Assembly (NCBI GenBank): GCA_964599695.1
Contig: CAZRGP010000003.1
Coordinates: forward strand, 104,078-168,077
Direction of reading: 5' to 3'
DNA: 64,000 nucleotides
Origin: RUG11783 sp964599695
GTDB lineage: Bacteria > Bacillota > Clostridia > Oscillospirales > Ruminococcaceae
Under the pieces are notes generated by a model that was not told the origin of the DNA, did no database searches, and saw nothing but the letters and a program-made list of their open reading frames with translations. This document shows, piece by piece, positions 16,272 to 24,988 of this stretch (positions within the stretch are counted from its first letter, which is position 1; the number at the start of each line of letters is the position of its first letter). A program made the position numbers and the translations under genes.

Positions 16272-16994
16272 TCAGTCTTCAGAAAGGAGGTTTTTAAGAT
16301 ACCTCTCCCGGTCATTAAGGAAGCCTTTCATGATCCGGTAACTGTCCGTCTCCTCATACGTTATCGGATGGACGCTGCCTCCGTCAAAGGAAAGGATCTG
16401 CGCATCCGGTATTCCCAGCAGAATGGGTGAATGGGTGGCGATGATGAACTGGGCACCAGCCTTCACCGTCCTGCAGATCTCGTACAGCATGGTCATCTGA
16501 CGGACTGGGGAAAGCGCCTCATCCGGCTCATCCAGGAGGAACAGTCCGTCCCCGCTCAGGCTTTCCTGCATGAGCTTGAGAAAACTCTCCCCATGGGACA
16601 TGTCGTGATATCCCATTGTCCCGCGTGGGCTGAGTTTTCCATATTCCTCCTCCGCCGTGGCCACATTAAAGAAGGAATCTGCCCGAAAGAAATAGCCCCA
16701 CTGCTCCCTGCGTATCCCGCGCACGAGCCGGATCGCGTCATTCAGCTCAGAGTAGTTATCCCTGGTGGAGAACAGATAGTTCTTGGTACCGCCTTCAGGG
16801 TTGAATCCGGCTGCCGCCGCGATCGCTTCCAGAAGGGTGGACTTCCCCGTGCCGTTCTCTCCGCAGAAGATCGTCACAGGAGAAACGAATTCCAGATCTT
16901 CCAAGCCGTAAAGTGCTGGAATTCTTCGGAGGTAACTCCCCCTTGATATTCCCGACCAGTCGATCCGGATCCCCCTGATGTAATTGGCATTCAC
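16272..16994 (-). CDS. AAA-type ATPase (SMC/ABC-like, COG3910 group)
   Basis: This 240-residue predicted ATPase has Walker A GENGTGKSTLLEAIA, an ABC-like signature DMSHGESFLKLM, Walker B GLFLLDEPDEALSP and a switch histidine in IATHSPILL. Such stand-alone SMC-like ATPases are widespread and mostly uncharacterised. The GTG at 16994 is chosen because GGGGGAGGG precedes it; translation from an upstream ATG at 17162 would add 56 low-quality residues. A possible promoter is TTGCCT/TATTGT around 17030-17060. It is monocistronic. Confidence 0.82.
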   Translation of the reverse strand: MNANYIRGIRIDWSGISRGSYLRRIPALYGLEDLEFVSPVTIFCGENGTGKSTLLEAIAAAAGFNPEGGTKNYLFSTRDNYSELNDAIRLVRGIRREQWGYFFRADSFFNVATAEEEYGKLSPRGTMGYHDMSHGESFLKLMQESLSGDGLFLLDEPDEALSPVRQMTMLYEICRTVKAGAQFIIATHSPILLGIPDAQILSFDGGSVHPITYEETDSYRIMKGFLNDRERYLKNLLSED

Positions 16995-17212
16995 CCTTCG
17001 CCCTCCCCCATGTGTCCTTAAGTCTGATGCTACAATACAGCACGACGTCATGAAAAGGCAAGCCCTTCCATTCGGAAACAAAGTGGCAGTTCTTCTTTTT
17101 TGGCCGCCACGGGCGTGACCTGTTCCGGTGATATTTTGATTATTTCCTGCTGTTATCTTCATCTCCCGAATTTAGTTAAAATTATTACCATATCACGTAT
17201 AAGAATCGCATT

Positions 17213-17246
17213 TAAAAAGGACCTGCATCCTACAAGATGCAGGTCC
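17213..17246 (-). terminator. Terminator of the 108-residue gene
   Basis: Perfect 11-bp stem GGACCTGCATC/GATGCAGGTCC followed on the minus strand by TTTTTAAA. The same stem core (CTGCATC/GATGCAG) recurs at 17721-17739. Confidence 0.9.
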
Positions 17247-17285
17247 GGTACTGACTGATTAAGCTAAAAGGGTCAAATCTCAGCG

Positions 17286-17612
17286 TCATTTTTTCTTGTT
17301 CGCGTTTTGTTTCTTGCGAATCTCATCATTGAAAGCCTTGAACGCACCTTTGCTGTAGGCGTCATCCAGCATCCCGGCCAGTTCCAGCGCTGTCTCTTCA
17401 GTGAGATTCTTGTCTCCGAGAATGTGACGGAATTTCATGACAAGAACGTAGTTGCGGATCGTCTCTACCGATTCTCTGTTTGTGATCATGGCGCGCACAT
17501 AACTGCTGGAATGCGCGAATTTGATCAGATCCTTGTTCAGGAGGTCATAGGACAGTTTGCCGCTTTTGTCGGTGTAGTACGCTTCCAAAGCGGAATAATA
17601 CTTCTCGTTCAT
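17286..17612 (-). CDS. Small hypothetical protein (108 residues)
   Basis: This is a soluble, helical, lysine-rich protein without a family that I recognise. It contains LLNKDLIKFAHSSSYVRAMITNRESVETIRNYVLVMKF and ends in a very basic tail, KKQNANKKK, which could bind nucleic acid or membrane. The ATG at 17612 has the strong site AAAGGAGAG. A -10 box TATAAT (minus, 17670-17675) and the terminator at 17213-17246 make it a single-gene unit. Confidence 0.75.
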   Translation of the reverse strand: MNEKYYSALEAYYTDKSGKLSYDLLNKDLIKFAHSSSYVRAMITNRESVETIRNYVLVMKFRHILGDKNLTEETALELAGMLDDAYSKGAFKAFNDEIRKKQNANKKK

Positions 17613-17669
17613 GGTTCTCTCCTTTCTTCGTAAAGGATAATGATGTCGCATACAGATTATTTCCCATTC

Positions 17670-17675
17670 ATTATA
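17670..17675 (-). promoter_or_regulatory. -10 box (TATAAT) of the 108-residue gene
   Basis: A perfect TATAAT on the minus strand, 58 nt before the ATG, in an AT-rich gap between two genes. Confidence 0.45.
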
Positions 17676-17712
17676 CATATTGTATATCGTTTAGGAAAGA
17701 AAAAATCGCAAA

Positions 17713-17750
17713 GAACAGGGCCTGCATCTCGTGATGCAGACCCCCTGTTA
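17713..17750 (-). terminator. Terminator of the aldo/keto reductase gene
   Basis: AACAGGG and CCCTGTT flank the inner stem CTGCATC/GATGCAG. It lies ten nt past the stop at 17760 and is followed by a T-containing run. Confidence 0.8.
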
Positions 17751-17759
17751 CACTATGGA

Positions 17760-18878
17760 TCACTCAAACTCTCTGCACTTCTGGAGGAGTTCTATGATGG
17801 GAAGGTGCTGCGGGCACTGCGCCTCGCACTGTCCGCACTGGATACAGTCGCTGGCCTTGCCCTTGTTCTGAGTCGCGATGGCATAGGGCCCTTTGCCTTT
17901 GTCCCAGCTGGGATAGATCGCCTGTCTGTTGCTGACCGCGAAAATATCGGGGATCGGGATCCCCATCGGGCATCCCTCGGTGCAGTAATGGCACGCTGTG
18001 CAGGGAATGGTGTTGTCCGCGTTCAAGGCTTCCTGTGCCTTGCGGATCACTTCTTCCTCTTCCGCGCTGAGGGGTTTGAAATTCCTCATGTAGGAAAGGT
18101 TATCCTCCATCTGGGCGAGATTGCTCATTCCGGAAAGGACCGTGATGATGCCGTCGTGGGAAGCTACAAAGCGGATCGCCCAGGACGCGTAGGAAGCGTC
18201 GGGATTCGCCTCGTCGAACAGTTTCTTGATCGCCGGAAGCGGATCCGCCAGAGCGCCGCCCTTGACCGGCTCCATGACCGTGATGCCTTTTCCGTATTTG
18301 CGTACGATCTCATAGTTCTTTCTGCTGGCTACACCCGGGTTCTCCCAGTCCGCGTAGTTGATCTGCAGCTGAACGAATTCCACCTCAGGATGTTTCTCAA
18401 GCAGTTCCTCGAGAAGTTCCGGATCCCCATGGAAGGAGAATCCCACGTGCTTGATGAGCCCCGCTTCCTTCTTCTCTTTCACGAAGTCCCAGAGATGGTA
18501 CTCATCATATTTCTTGTAGTTGTTGCGGGATAATGCGTGCAGCAGATAATAGTCGAAATAACCTGCGCCTGTGCGCTCCAGGCTGGTGGCGAACTGCTGT
18601 TTCGCGTCCTCTTCGCTCTTAGCCATACCTGCATTCAATTTCGTAGCAAGAGTGAAGGAATCCCTCGGATATCTCTCGATCAGCGCTTTTTTGATCGCCT
18701 TCTCGGAGCCGCCTCCGTCATAGACGTAAGCAGTGTCAAAATAAGTACCGCCCGCTTCGATGAACAGATCCACCATTTTGGAAGTCTGTTCAACGTCGAT
18801 GCTGCCATCCTCAAGTTTCGGAAGACGCATCAGTCCGAAACCGAGCTTAAAGGTGTCTTTTCCCAAATAATCCGACAT
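17760..18878 (-). CDS. Aldo/keto reductase with C-terminal ferredoxin-like 4Fe-4S domain
   Basis: This 372-residue enzyme has an NAD(P)H-type aldo/keto reductase barrel (1-280) with FDTAYVYDGG, LATKL, LLHALS and QLQINYADW, giving the Asp/Tyr/Lys/His catalytic set. It is fused to a C-terminal domain with two cysteine clusters, CTACHYCTEGCPMGIP and CIQCGQCEAQCPQHLP, which should hold two 4Fe-4S clusters. Such COG1453 proteins are common in anaerobes; physiological substrates are unknown. The ATG at 18878 follows GAGGAGGGCAAC; nine extra upstream residues are unlikely. It is monocistronic. Confidence 0.9.
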   Translation of the reverse strand: MSDYLGKDTFKLGFGLMRLPKLEDGSIDVEQTSKMVDLFIEAGGTYFDTAYVYDGGGSEKAIKKALIERYPRDSFTLATKLNAGMAKSEEDAKQQFATSLERTGAGYFDYYLLHALSRNNYKKYDEYHLWDFVKEKKEAGLIKHVGFSFHGDPELLEELLEKHPEVEFVQLQINYADWENPGVASRKNYEIVRKYGKGITVMEPVKGGALADPLPAIKKLFDEANPDASYASWAIRFVASHDGIITVLSGMSNLAQMEDNLSYMRNFKPLSAEEEEVIRKAQEALNADNTIPCTACHYCTEGCPMGIPIPDIFAVSNRQAIYPSWDKGKGPYAIATQNKGKASDCIQCGQCEAQCPQHLPIIELLQKCREFE

Positions 18879-18951
18879 GTTGCCCTCCTCTGTAATACGT
18901 ATCATATTGATTTATTTCTACCATAAACCGCTTTAAGTACGTACTATTTTC

Positions 18952-19506
18952 TCACTCACGGGACGCCCGGTCCAGGATCGCCCTGCCGTTCTTCTTCAGC
19001 CATCGGTTCCACTTGTCGTATTCGGGATATACCCTCCGCACTTCCCGGTAGAACCGATCCGAGTGATTCATCTGCAGCCGCTGACAGAGTTCATGGACCA
19101 CCACGCTGTCGATCACTTCAGGCGGCGTGAGCATGAGAAGACAGTTGAAGTTCAGGTTTCCCTTGGCAGAGCAGCTGCCCCACCTGGTCTTCTCGTTCCG
19201 TATGGTGATCCTTCCGTATGTAACGCCGACGAGAGGCGCGTAGTGCGCCACCCTTTCCGGAATGACCTCTTTCGCCTTCTTCGCCAGTTCCTTCAGATCC
19301 TCATCGGACAACCGATCCACATCCTTCAGAGCCCTTTGTCTCTCTTCCAGTTTCTCCCGGTGTTTCTCGATCCAGAGTTCGTGATCCTTCACGAAGCGGT
19401 CGATCTGCCACTTGGTCGCAAAGCGAGGAGCCCGGACCAGGAGACCTTCCGGCCGCAGTTCCAGCGAAATGGTCTTTCTTTTGCTTCGGATGACTGTATA
19501 TTCCAT
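18952..19506 (-). CDS. YgjP/SprT-like metal-dependent hydrolase family protein with altered zinc motif
   Basis: This 184-residue protein of the DUF45/YgjP (WLM-type metalloprotease) family has the N-terminal SKRKTISLELRPEGLLVRAP, central KTRWGSCSAKGNLNFNCLLML and C-terminal YPEYDKWNRWLKKNG. Relatives carry HELCH with a third ligand in NHS. Here the motif reads HELCQRLQMNHS, so the second zinc histidine is glutamine (CAG, minus strand, 19081-19083). GGAGG precedes the ATG at 19506, and a TATACT box (19550-19555) lies upstream. The fold is clear, but catalytic activity is doubtful. Confidence 0.85.
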   Translation of the reverse strand: MEYTVIRSKRKTISLELRPEGLLVRAPRFATKWQIDRFVKDHELWIEKHREKLEERQRALKDVDRLSDEDLKELAKKAKEVIPERVAHYAPLVGVTYGRITIRNEKTRWGSCSAKGNLNFNCLLMLTPPEVIDSVVVHELCQRLQMNHSDRFYREVRRVYPEYDKWNRWLKKNGRAILDRASRE

Positions 19507-19597
19507 TGAACCTCCGGCTCTCAAAGCCGCAGCGATATTTGTCCCTTTCAGTATAACAAGGTGCCCCCGGAACGCAAGGAAGATTTCCCCGCAAAAT

Positions 19598-19625
19598 CCG
19601 GGAACCGGCCAACGCCGATCCCCGG
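19598..19625 (-). terminator. Terminator of glycan module A
   Basis: On the minus strand CCGGG..CGGC pairs with GCCG..CCCGG (minor mismatches) and is followed by ATTTTG, 14 nt past the GH1 stop. Confidence 0.6.
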
Positions 19626-19638
19626 ACCATCATTGATT

Positions 19639-20943
19639 TCAGTTGATATTCTCTCCGTTGCTGCGGATCACGTCCCTGTAATAATAAGCGGAATCCTTCA
19701 GGATCCTCTCCTGCGTCCTGAAGTCCACGTATACGATGCCGAATCTCAGCTCATATCCTTCCGCCCATTCGAAATTGTCCATGAGGCTCCAGTACTGATA
19801 GCCGAGGACCGGATATCCCTCATCCACAGCTCTTTTCAGATTCTGAAGGTAATCCCTGATGTAGCCGATCCTCTTTTCGTCGTGCACCTTTCGGTCCTCA
19901 GTGAGGATGTCATTGTCGCACATACCGTTCTCGGTGATCAGGACCGGGAGTCCGTACCGCTCACACCAGAAGCGGATGGTCCAGTACAGGCACCTTCCGT
20001 CGTTGACCCAGCCGAGAGAGTTCTTCTGCTCCTCCGGAACCGCGTCGTTCTTCCCGTACCAGTTATTCTGGAAAGGAGCATACACGTTCAGCCCGATGAA
20101 GTCCAGTTTTGTTTTGATCCTCTCCATATATCTTCCGGGCACCCGGTAGACTCCGTAGGCACGGACCGATGTACCTTTCAGAAGGGGCTCCGCCCACCAG
20201 AGATTGCTCATGAGCCCGGACCCCTTGGAGAAGGAATCCTCTGCTGCTCTCTTTACCGCTTCCTCCGACTCATCCTCCGGAATGAAAGCTCCCGCTGCCA
20301 TGGCGATCCCGATCCTGGGATCATTCTTGGCTCTTTCCCGGATCACACCGACCGATTCATGAAAAGCCATAAGGCAGATCCGTGTCAGTTTCGACAGCGA
20401 CAGATAACGGTTCTTGAACGGGGCATGCGCTCCTGTCATGTGTCCGTTCATGATGAAACACTGTGGTTCGTTCATGGGGATCCACCAGGTGACCAGGTCG
20501 GAGAGCGCGTCCACCATGACGCGTGTGTATTCCGTGAACAACGGGATCACAGCATCACTGAGCCAGCCGCCCTTCTTCTGCACCCACACTGGCAGATCCC
20601 AATGGTAGAGCGTGACGAGAGGCTCGATTCCCTTTTCCCTCAGAGCAAGGACGAGATCGCGGTAGAAACGTATCCCCGCTTCATTGACCTTTCCCTCCTC
20701 CGGCATCACTCTCGACCAGGAGATCGAAAAGCGGTAGGACCGCACCCCAAGGGTACTGAGTATCTCCACATCCTCTTTCCATCTGTGATAGTGATCGCAG
20801 GCTGTGCGGCAGTCCTCCCCGTTCCGGATCTTCTCTTTTGGAGCGATGTCCCAGATAGACGGCGTGCGGCCGTCTTCATTCCATCCTCCCTCGATCTGAG
20901 GAGCTGCCGTAGCTGCACCCCAGAGAAAATCTTCCCTGAACAT
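19639..20943 (-). CDS. bglA: GH1 beta-glucosidase
   Basis: This 434-residue cytoplasmic beta-glycosidase has the standard GH1 layout: N-terminal FLWGAATAAPQIEG, acid/base E159 in WWIPMNEP, and nucleophile E338 in LITENG. No signal peptide is present. It is the last gene of module A, four nt after the GH39 gene, so it is expected to finish beta-linked gluco-oligosaccharides together with the GH3 enzyme. The ending is ordinary and the length is only slightly short of the usual 440-480. A beta-galactosidase or 6-phospho-glycosidase side activity cannot be excluded. Confidence 0.93.
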   Translation of the reverse strand: MFREDFLWGAATAAPQIEGGWNEDGRTPSIWDIAPKEKIRNGEDCRTACDHYHRWKEDVEILSTLGVRSYRFSISWSRVMPEEGKVNEAGIRFYRDLVLALREKGIEPLVTLYHWDLPVWVQKKGGWLSDAVIPLFTEYTRVMVDALSDLVTWWIPMNEPQCFIMNGHMTGAHAPFKNRYLSLSKLTRICLMAFHESVGVIRERAKNDPRIGIAMAAGAFIPEDESEEAVKRAAEDSFSKGSGLMSNLWWAEPLLKGTSVRAYGVYRVPGRYMERIKTKLDFIGLNVYAPFQNNWYGKNDAVPEEQKNSLGWVNDGRCLYWTIRFWCERYGLPVLITENGMCDNDILTEDRKVHDEKRIGYIRDYLQNLKRAVDEGYPVLGYQYWSLMDNFEWAEGYELRFGIVYVDFRTQERILKDSAYYYRDVIRSNGENIN

Positions 20944-20947
20944 ATCC

Positions 20948-22495
20948 CTACTCCTCCAATTCGATGGTAAAAAATGCGATATCGTTGGTGGTGAGTTCCG
21001 TGTGGATCACCGTTTCATCTCCGGACAAGGAATAAGGCACCTCTTCCTTTTTAAGTGCAGACCGTATCATGATGTCTTTCACTTCGTCTTTTGTCAGGTT
21101 TTCGGGCGATCCCATCTCTTTCCAGATCCGTTTGGGATTGCAGTGATCGTCGTCGATCCTCTCCTGCCAGACCGCATGTGCCTTCCCGTTGAGAACGATC
21201 TCCACATCATGTCTCTGGGACAGGCATGGGTCATTGCTCTGTGCATAAACGGCCACCTGAACACTGTTTCCCCTGCGGAAAGCTGCGTACTCCACTTCCC
21301 CGAACTCCCTGAATCCCACATCGATCCGGTCCCGGTACAGTTGTGAAAGGATCTTGAACGCCCAGAAGTTCGGCTTCGGGATCCCGTCATTGGTAAGGAT
21401 ACCGTATCCACCGATAAAAGGTTTGTTGAGCTGGATCTGCTCCTCAAACAGGTCCGAAAGGCACCAGAAGAAATATCCGGAAAAACGGTTGTCCAGATCC
21501 AACACCGACTTCAGCGCGAAAGCTGCGGAGTATTTCTCATCGTGAATCGGAGCGGCGAATATCGCCATGGAGTTCCACTCGGTCATATACACCGGAAGTT
21601 CGTTCACCTTCGCGCACAGTTCATCATCCATGCGTGTAAGGGCATCCTTTGTCACCCTTGCAGCCTTGTCCGGATAGAAAAACATCTTTCCCAGCGTTTC
21701 GGTAAGATCGCTGCGTTTTTTTACAGCTTCCTTCATCGTCCGGAAGATCTGCAGATAATTGGAAGGTGTGATCATATTGCCGAAAGCATCGCCCGGGTAA
21801 TGATGCGTCGAGACAAAATCGATCGGAACCCGATTCTCCTTGCAGTACGCAAGGAACTCGTCGATCCACTTGCAGGCGCTGGTGGAAGGCCCTCCGACCT
21901 GAAGACCGGCATCCACATCCTTTACCGCCCGTGCGGTCACCTCATATAACTTGAAATAATCCTTCTGCGTTCCTGAGAAGAAACCGCCGCGGAGATCCGG
22001 CTCGTTCCATACTTCGAATCTCCATTGCCTGACCTCATCCGCACCGTATCGATGAAGCAAAAACCGGATAAAGGAGCGAATATAATCGGCCCATTCATCC
22101 CAGTCCTTCGGGATAGAGGTATTGTTCCGGTAATGAAGACCGGTCGCATTCTTTTTCGCGAGCTGAGACGGCATAAAAGACATCTCTACGAATGGTTTCA
22201 CGCCTACTGAAAGAAGATTGTCATAAACATGACCGATCTGACGGAAATTCCAGTCCCGCACATTTCTTCCGCCGGGCATAGGTGAAAATGCGTTGAGATC
22301 CGAAACCGTCCACATATCATCGTCAAAGATACCGTGAAACCGGACCGACCGGATGCCCAGCTCCTCATGCGCGAATCGGAGCTGATCCACCATATCACTG
22401 CGGTGGAACTGCCAGGCGTGATCCCCTCCGATCCCTTCCTGCCAGCTGAAGTCTGTTTTTCTCGTTTTTCCATTGATGTCGATCGCGATCTTCAT
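20948..22495 (-). CDS. xynB: GH39 beta-xylosidase
   Basis: This is a 515-residue cytoplasmic GH39 enzyme. The acid/base is E165 in FEVWNEPDLRG, and the nucleophile is E306 in VYMTEWNS. STHHYPGD and the C-terminal beta-sandwich region are also as in bacterial beta-xylosidases. It removes xylose from the non-reducing end of xylo-oligosaccharides by a retaining mechanism. It lies 16 nt downstream of the GH3 gene and 4 nt upstream of the GH1 gene, so it is operonic. Alpha-L-iduronidase activity is unlikely given the bacterial motifs. Confidence 0.92.
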   Translation of the reverse strand: MKIAIDINGKTRKTDFSWQEGIGGDHAWQFHRSDMVDQLRFAHEELGIRSVRFHGIFDDDMWTVSDLNAFSPMPGGRNVRDWNFRQIGHVYDNLLSVGVKPFVEMSFMPSQLAKKNATGLHYRNNTSIPKDWDEWADYIRSFIRFLLHRYGADEVRQWRFEVWNEPDLRGGFFSGTQKDYFKLYEVTARAVKDVDAGLQVGGPSTSACKWIDEFLAYCKENRVPIDFVSTHHYPGDAFGNMITPSNYLQIFRTMKEAVKKRSDLTETLGKMFFYPDKAARVTKDALTRMDDELCAKVNELPVYMTEWNSMAIFAAPIHDEKYSAAFALKSVLDLDNRFSGYFFWCLSDLFEEQIQLNKPFIGGYGILTNDGIPKPNFWAFKILSQLYRDRIDVGFREFGEVEYAAFRRGNSVQVAVYAQSNDPCLSQRHDVEIVLNGKAHAVWQERIDDDHCNPKRIWKEMGSPENLTKDEVKDIMIRSALKKEEVPYSLSGDETVIHTELTTNDIAFFTIELEE

Positions 22496-22511
22496 GATTC
22501 AGTTCCCTTTC

Positions 22512-24971
22512 TTATCTCTGCTCGTGCAGGAAGTCCTGTGTAGTTTTCGCATCAAAGACCAGTTTCAGCCCGTACAGTGCAGACACCCGCAAATCTTCCC
22601 TTGTAAGCTCACCGTCCTTAAGCGCTTTACAGATCTTTTCATAGATGTCTTTTCTTCCCGGCATGATCATGTTGTTGCCGCATTTCACCGCTTCGGTATA
22701 GGATCCGCGGTCCACACCGTCCCAGTCAGACATGACCAGCCCTTCGTATCCCCACTCACAGCGGAGGATATCGGTCAGCAGCTCCCTGCTGTTCGCTGAA
22801 TATGTTCCGTTGATTCGGTTGTAGGATGTCATAAGTGCCATAGGCTGTTCCCTGCACACGATACGGAATCCTTTGAGATAGATCTCTCTGAGTGCTCTCT
22901 CCGAAAGGTTGGAGGAAACGGTGGTCCGGTCGTCCTCGCGGTTGTTGCAGGCGAAATGCTTGACCGTCACACCGACACCTTTGTTCTTCTGAACGCCTCT
23001 CGTGATGGCAGCTGCCATCTCTCCGGATACCACAGGGTCCTCGGAATAGTATTCAAAGTTTCTGCCGCAGAGGGGATCCCGGTGGATATTGAGCGCAGGA
23101 GCCAGCCAGAGGGTGACCCCCATGACGAGCATCTCTTTTCCCACACCTTCCCCTGCTTTTTCCACAAGGGCGGTGTTAAAGGTCTGCCCTACGGTCGTCG
23201 CATTGGGAAGGGCCGTGCAGTACTGATAGCAGCGGATATCTTTCTTTCCCGCGTAGAGGAACGGGATCCTGGCGACGACTGTTTTCAGCCATCCCCACTG
23301 CCATTCCTGTGGAAGTTCATCGATATATCGGGTGCCTCCTCTTCTCGTATAGGCGGATTTCGGCATGATGTTGATCCCGGCAGGGCCGTCCGTCATGATG
23401 ATGCAGGGTATTCCCTTCTTCAGCAGGAGGCTGGTCGTATTGCCGCAGGAACCAAGTACTTTGATATATGTCGGGTTGAAATACCCGCCGCCCATGGTAT
23501 ACATGGCAAGTTCCTCATCGGTGAGGGTATCCAGATAGTGTTTCACCGTTTCCGAAACTTCCGGAAGACGGTACGTATAATCGTTCGTGACGCTCTCCGC
23601 CCGGATCTCCAGCACCGGAAGTCCTGTACAGTCCGGACCTTCCGTTCGGATGCTCCAGTCCTCAAACGGCATCTGTTTCGGGCAGCAGGTACGGCACTGC
23701 TCCGTTACGGTGTCCCGGGCGACATGAAGCGCAGTCACCGGCTCACAGTGTTCCGCGTCTGTCCCGACAGAGACCCCGTAGATCCCTTCCTCCAGGAACC
23801 AGCAGCTGTTTTCCTCATCATAGGACGCGTGATCCCGCAGATCGAATCTCAGTTCGACCGTCTGTTTCCCGCCTGCCTGCAGCAGCTCCGTTTTTGCGAA
23901 AGCAGCTAGGCTCTTCACCTCTCCCGCCATCTTCTTGTTGGGTTTATAAACAAAAGCAAATACTACTTCTTTTCCGGGTGCTTTTCCGGTATTCTCCACC
24001 TCGACCGCGAGTTTCACCTTGCTTCCTTCCGCTTCCGCTTTCAGGCAGGAATGCCGGAACCCGGTATAGGAAAGGCCGTGACCGAAGGGATACATCGGAC
24101 GGATACCGCTCGCGTCGAACCAGCGGTATCCCACATAGATCCCTTCCTCGTAATTCTCCTCCAGTTTCTCCGGGTGAGCGATCCTTGCCACGGGATAATC
24201 CTCATAGTTCTCCGCCCACGTGTCGGTCAGTTTTCCGGAAGGGGTCACCTCTCCGCTGAGGATCCTTCCCAGTGCGTTGCCGCCCTCTTCTCCGGCCTGC
24301 CCGTAGAAGAGCAGCGCGTTCGGTCTGATCTCTTTCAGAGGTGACAGATCCAGGGAGGAACCGCAGTTGAGCACCACGATGAGCTTTCTGTAGTGTTCTC
24401 TGCACTTTTTCAGGTTGCTGGCTTCCAGATCGGAAAGAAGATAATCCCCCTTCTCCCGCTTTCTGTCGGCGCCTTCCCCTGCCTGCCGCGCGATGACATA
24501 GATACAGGTGTCGGTCTCATCGGACAGATCCGTGTCCCGGATCTCATCCCCGACGGGATATGCGAGATGGAACTCCCCGATCTTCTGGAACATCGCCATG
24601 ACCTTCCAGACCGGGTATCCCTTGATCGCCTTCTCCACTTTCTCACGGAACTCCTGCTTATCCCTTTCGTAGGTGGCAGTGAAGCGTTCAAGCCATGATG
24701 TCCCCACGATACGGAAGCCGCTGTTTTTCAGTCCGTCCTCGATATTGACACTGTACCGCTCTCTCACGTCTCCGCTCCCGGATCCGCCCTTGACGGTGAG
24801 CCTTGCGCCCCCGCCATACAGAGCGACGTTCCCTTTCCCGAGGGGAAGGACGCCGTCGTTCTCCAGGAGGACGATTCCCTCTTCCGCGAGCTGTCTCGCA
24901 AGCAGACGGTTCTCTTTCTCCAGTTCGGTCACCTCATCTGTGCGGTTTCCATATACCCTGAACTTCGCCAT
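22512..24971 (-). CDS. GH3 beta-glycosidase with permuted domain order
   Basis: This 819-residue GH3 enzyme has its domains swapped. The (alpha/beta) sandwich GH3_C comes first (about 25-290, LLENDGVLPL, GGSGSG, GQAGEEGG), a fibronectin-III-like domain follows (about 300-420), and the TIM-barrel GH3_N is last (about 490-800). The barrel has GRNFEYYSEDP, KHFACNN and the nucleophile D749 in VMSDWDG. This order is known from rumen Clostridia beta-glucosidases. No signal peptide is present. The likely product is beta-glucosidase or beta-xylosidase acting on imported oligosaccharides. Confidence 0.92.
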   Translation of the reverse strand: MAKFRVYGNRTDEVTELEKENRLLARQLAEEGIVLLENDGVLPLGKGNVALYGGGARLTVKGGSGSGDVRERYSVNIEDGLKNSGFRIVGTSWLERFTATYERDKQEFREKVEKAIKGYPVWKVMAMFQKIGEFHLAYPVGDEIRDTDLSDETDTCIYVIARQAGEGADRKREKGDYLLSDLEASNLKKCREHYRKLIVVLNCGSSLDLSPLKEIRPNALLFYGQAGEEGGNALGRILSGEVTPSGKLTDTWAENYEDYPVARIAHPEKLEENYEEGIYVGYRWFDASGIRPMYPFGHGLSYTGFRHSCLKAEAEGSKVKLAVEVENTGKAPGKEVVFAFVYKPNKKMAGEVKSLAAFAKTELLQAGGKQTVELRFDLRDHASYDEENSCWFLEEGIYGVSVGTDAEHCEPVTALHVARDTVTEQCRTCCPKQMPFEDWSIRTEGPDCTGLPVLEIRAESVTNDYTYRLPEVSETVKHYLDTLTDEELAMYTMGGGYFNPTYIKVLGSCGNTTSLLLKKGIPCIIMTDGPAGINIMPKSAYTRRGGTRYIDELPQEWQWGWLKTVVARIPFLYAGKKDIRCYQYCTALPNATTVGQTFNTALVEKAGEGVGKEMLVMGVTLWLAPALNIHRDPLCGRNFEYYSEDPVVSGEMAAAITRGVQKNKGVGVTVKHFACNNREDDRTTVSSNLSERALREIYLKGFRIVCREQPMALMTSYNRINGTYSANSRELLTDILRCEWGYEGLVMSDWDGVDRGSYTEAVKCGNNMIMPGRKDIYEKICKALKDGELTREDLRVSALYGLKLVFDAKTTQDFLHEQR

Positions 24972-24988
24972 GATTCACTCCTGTTTTG

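Noticed and set aside
16995..17162. 56-residue N-terminal extension of the SMC-like ATPase
   Set aside because: The family starts close to the GTG at 16994, which has a strong SD; the extension has no domain character.
22512..24971. Suspected assembly rearrangement because GH3 domains are in reversed order
   Set aside because: Three independent genes show the same order, and permuted GH3 proteins are an established type in Clostridia.
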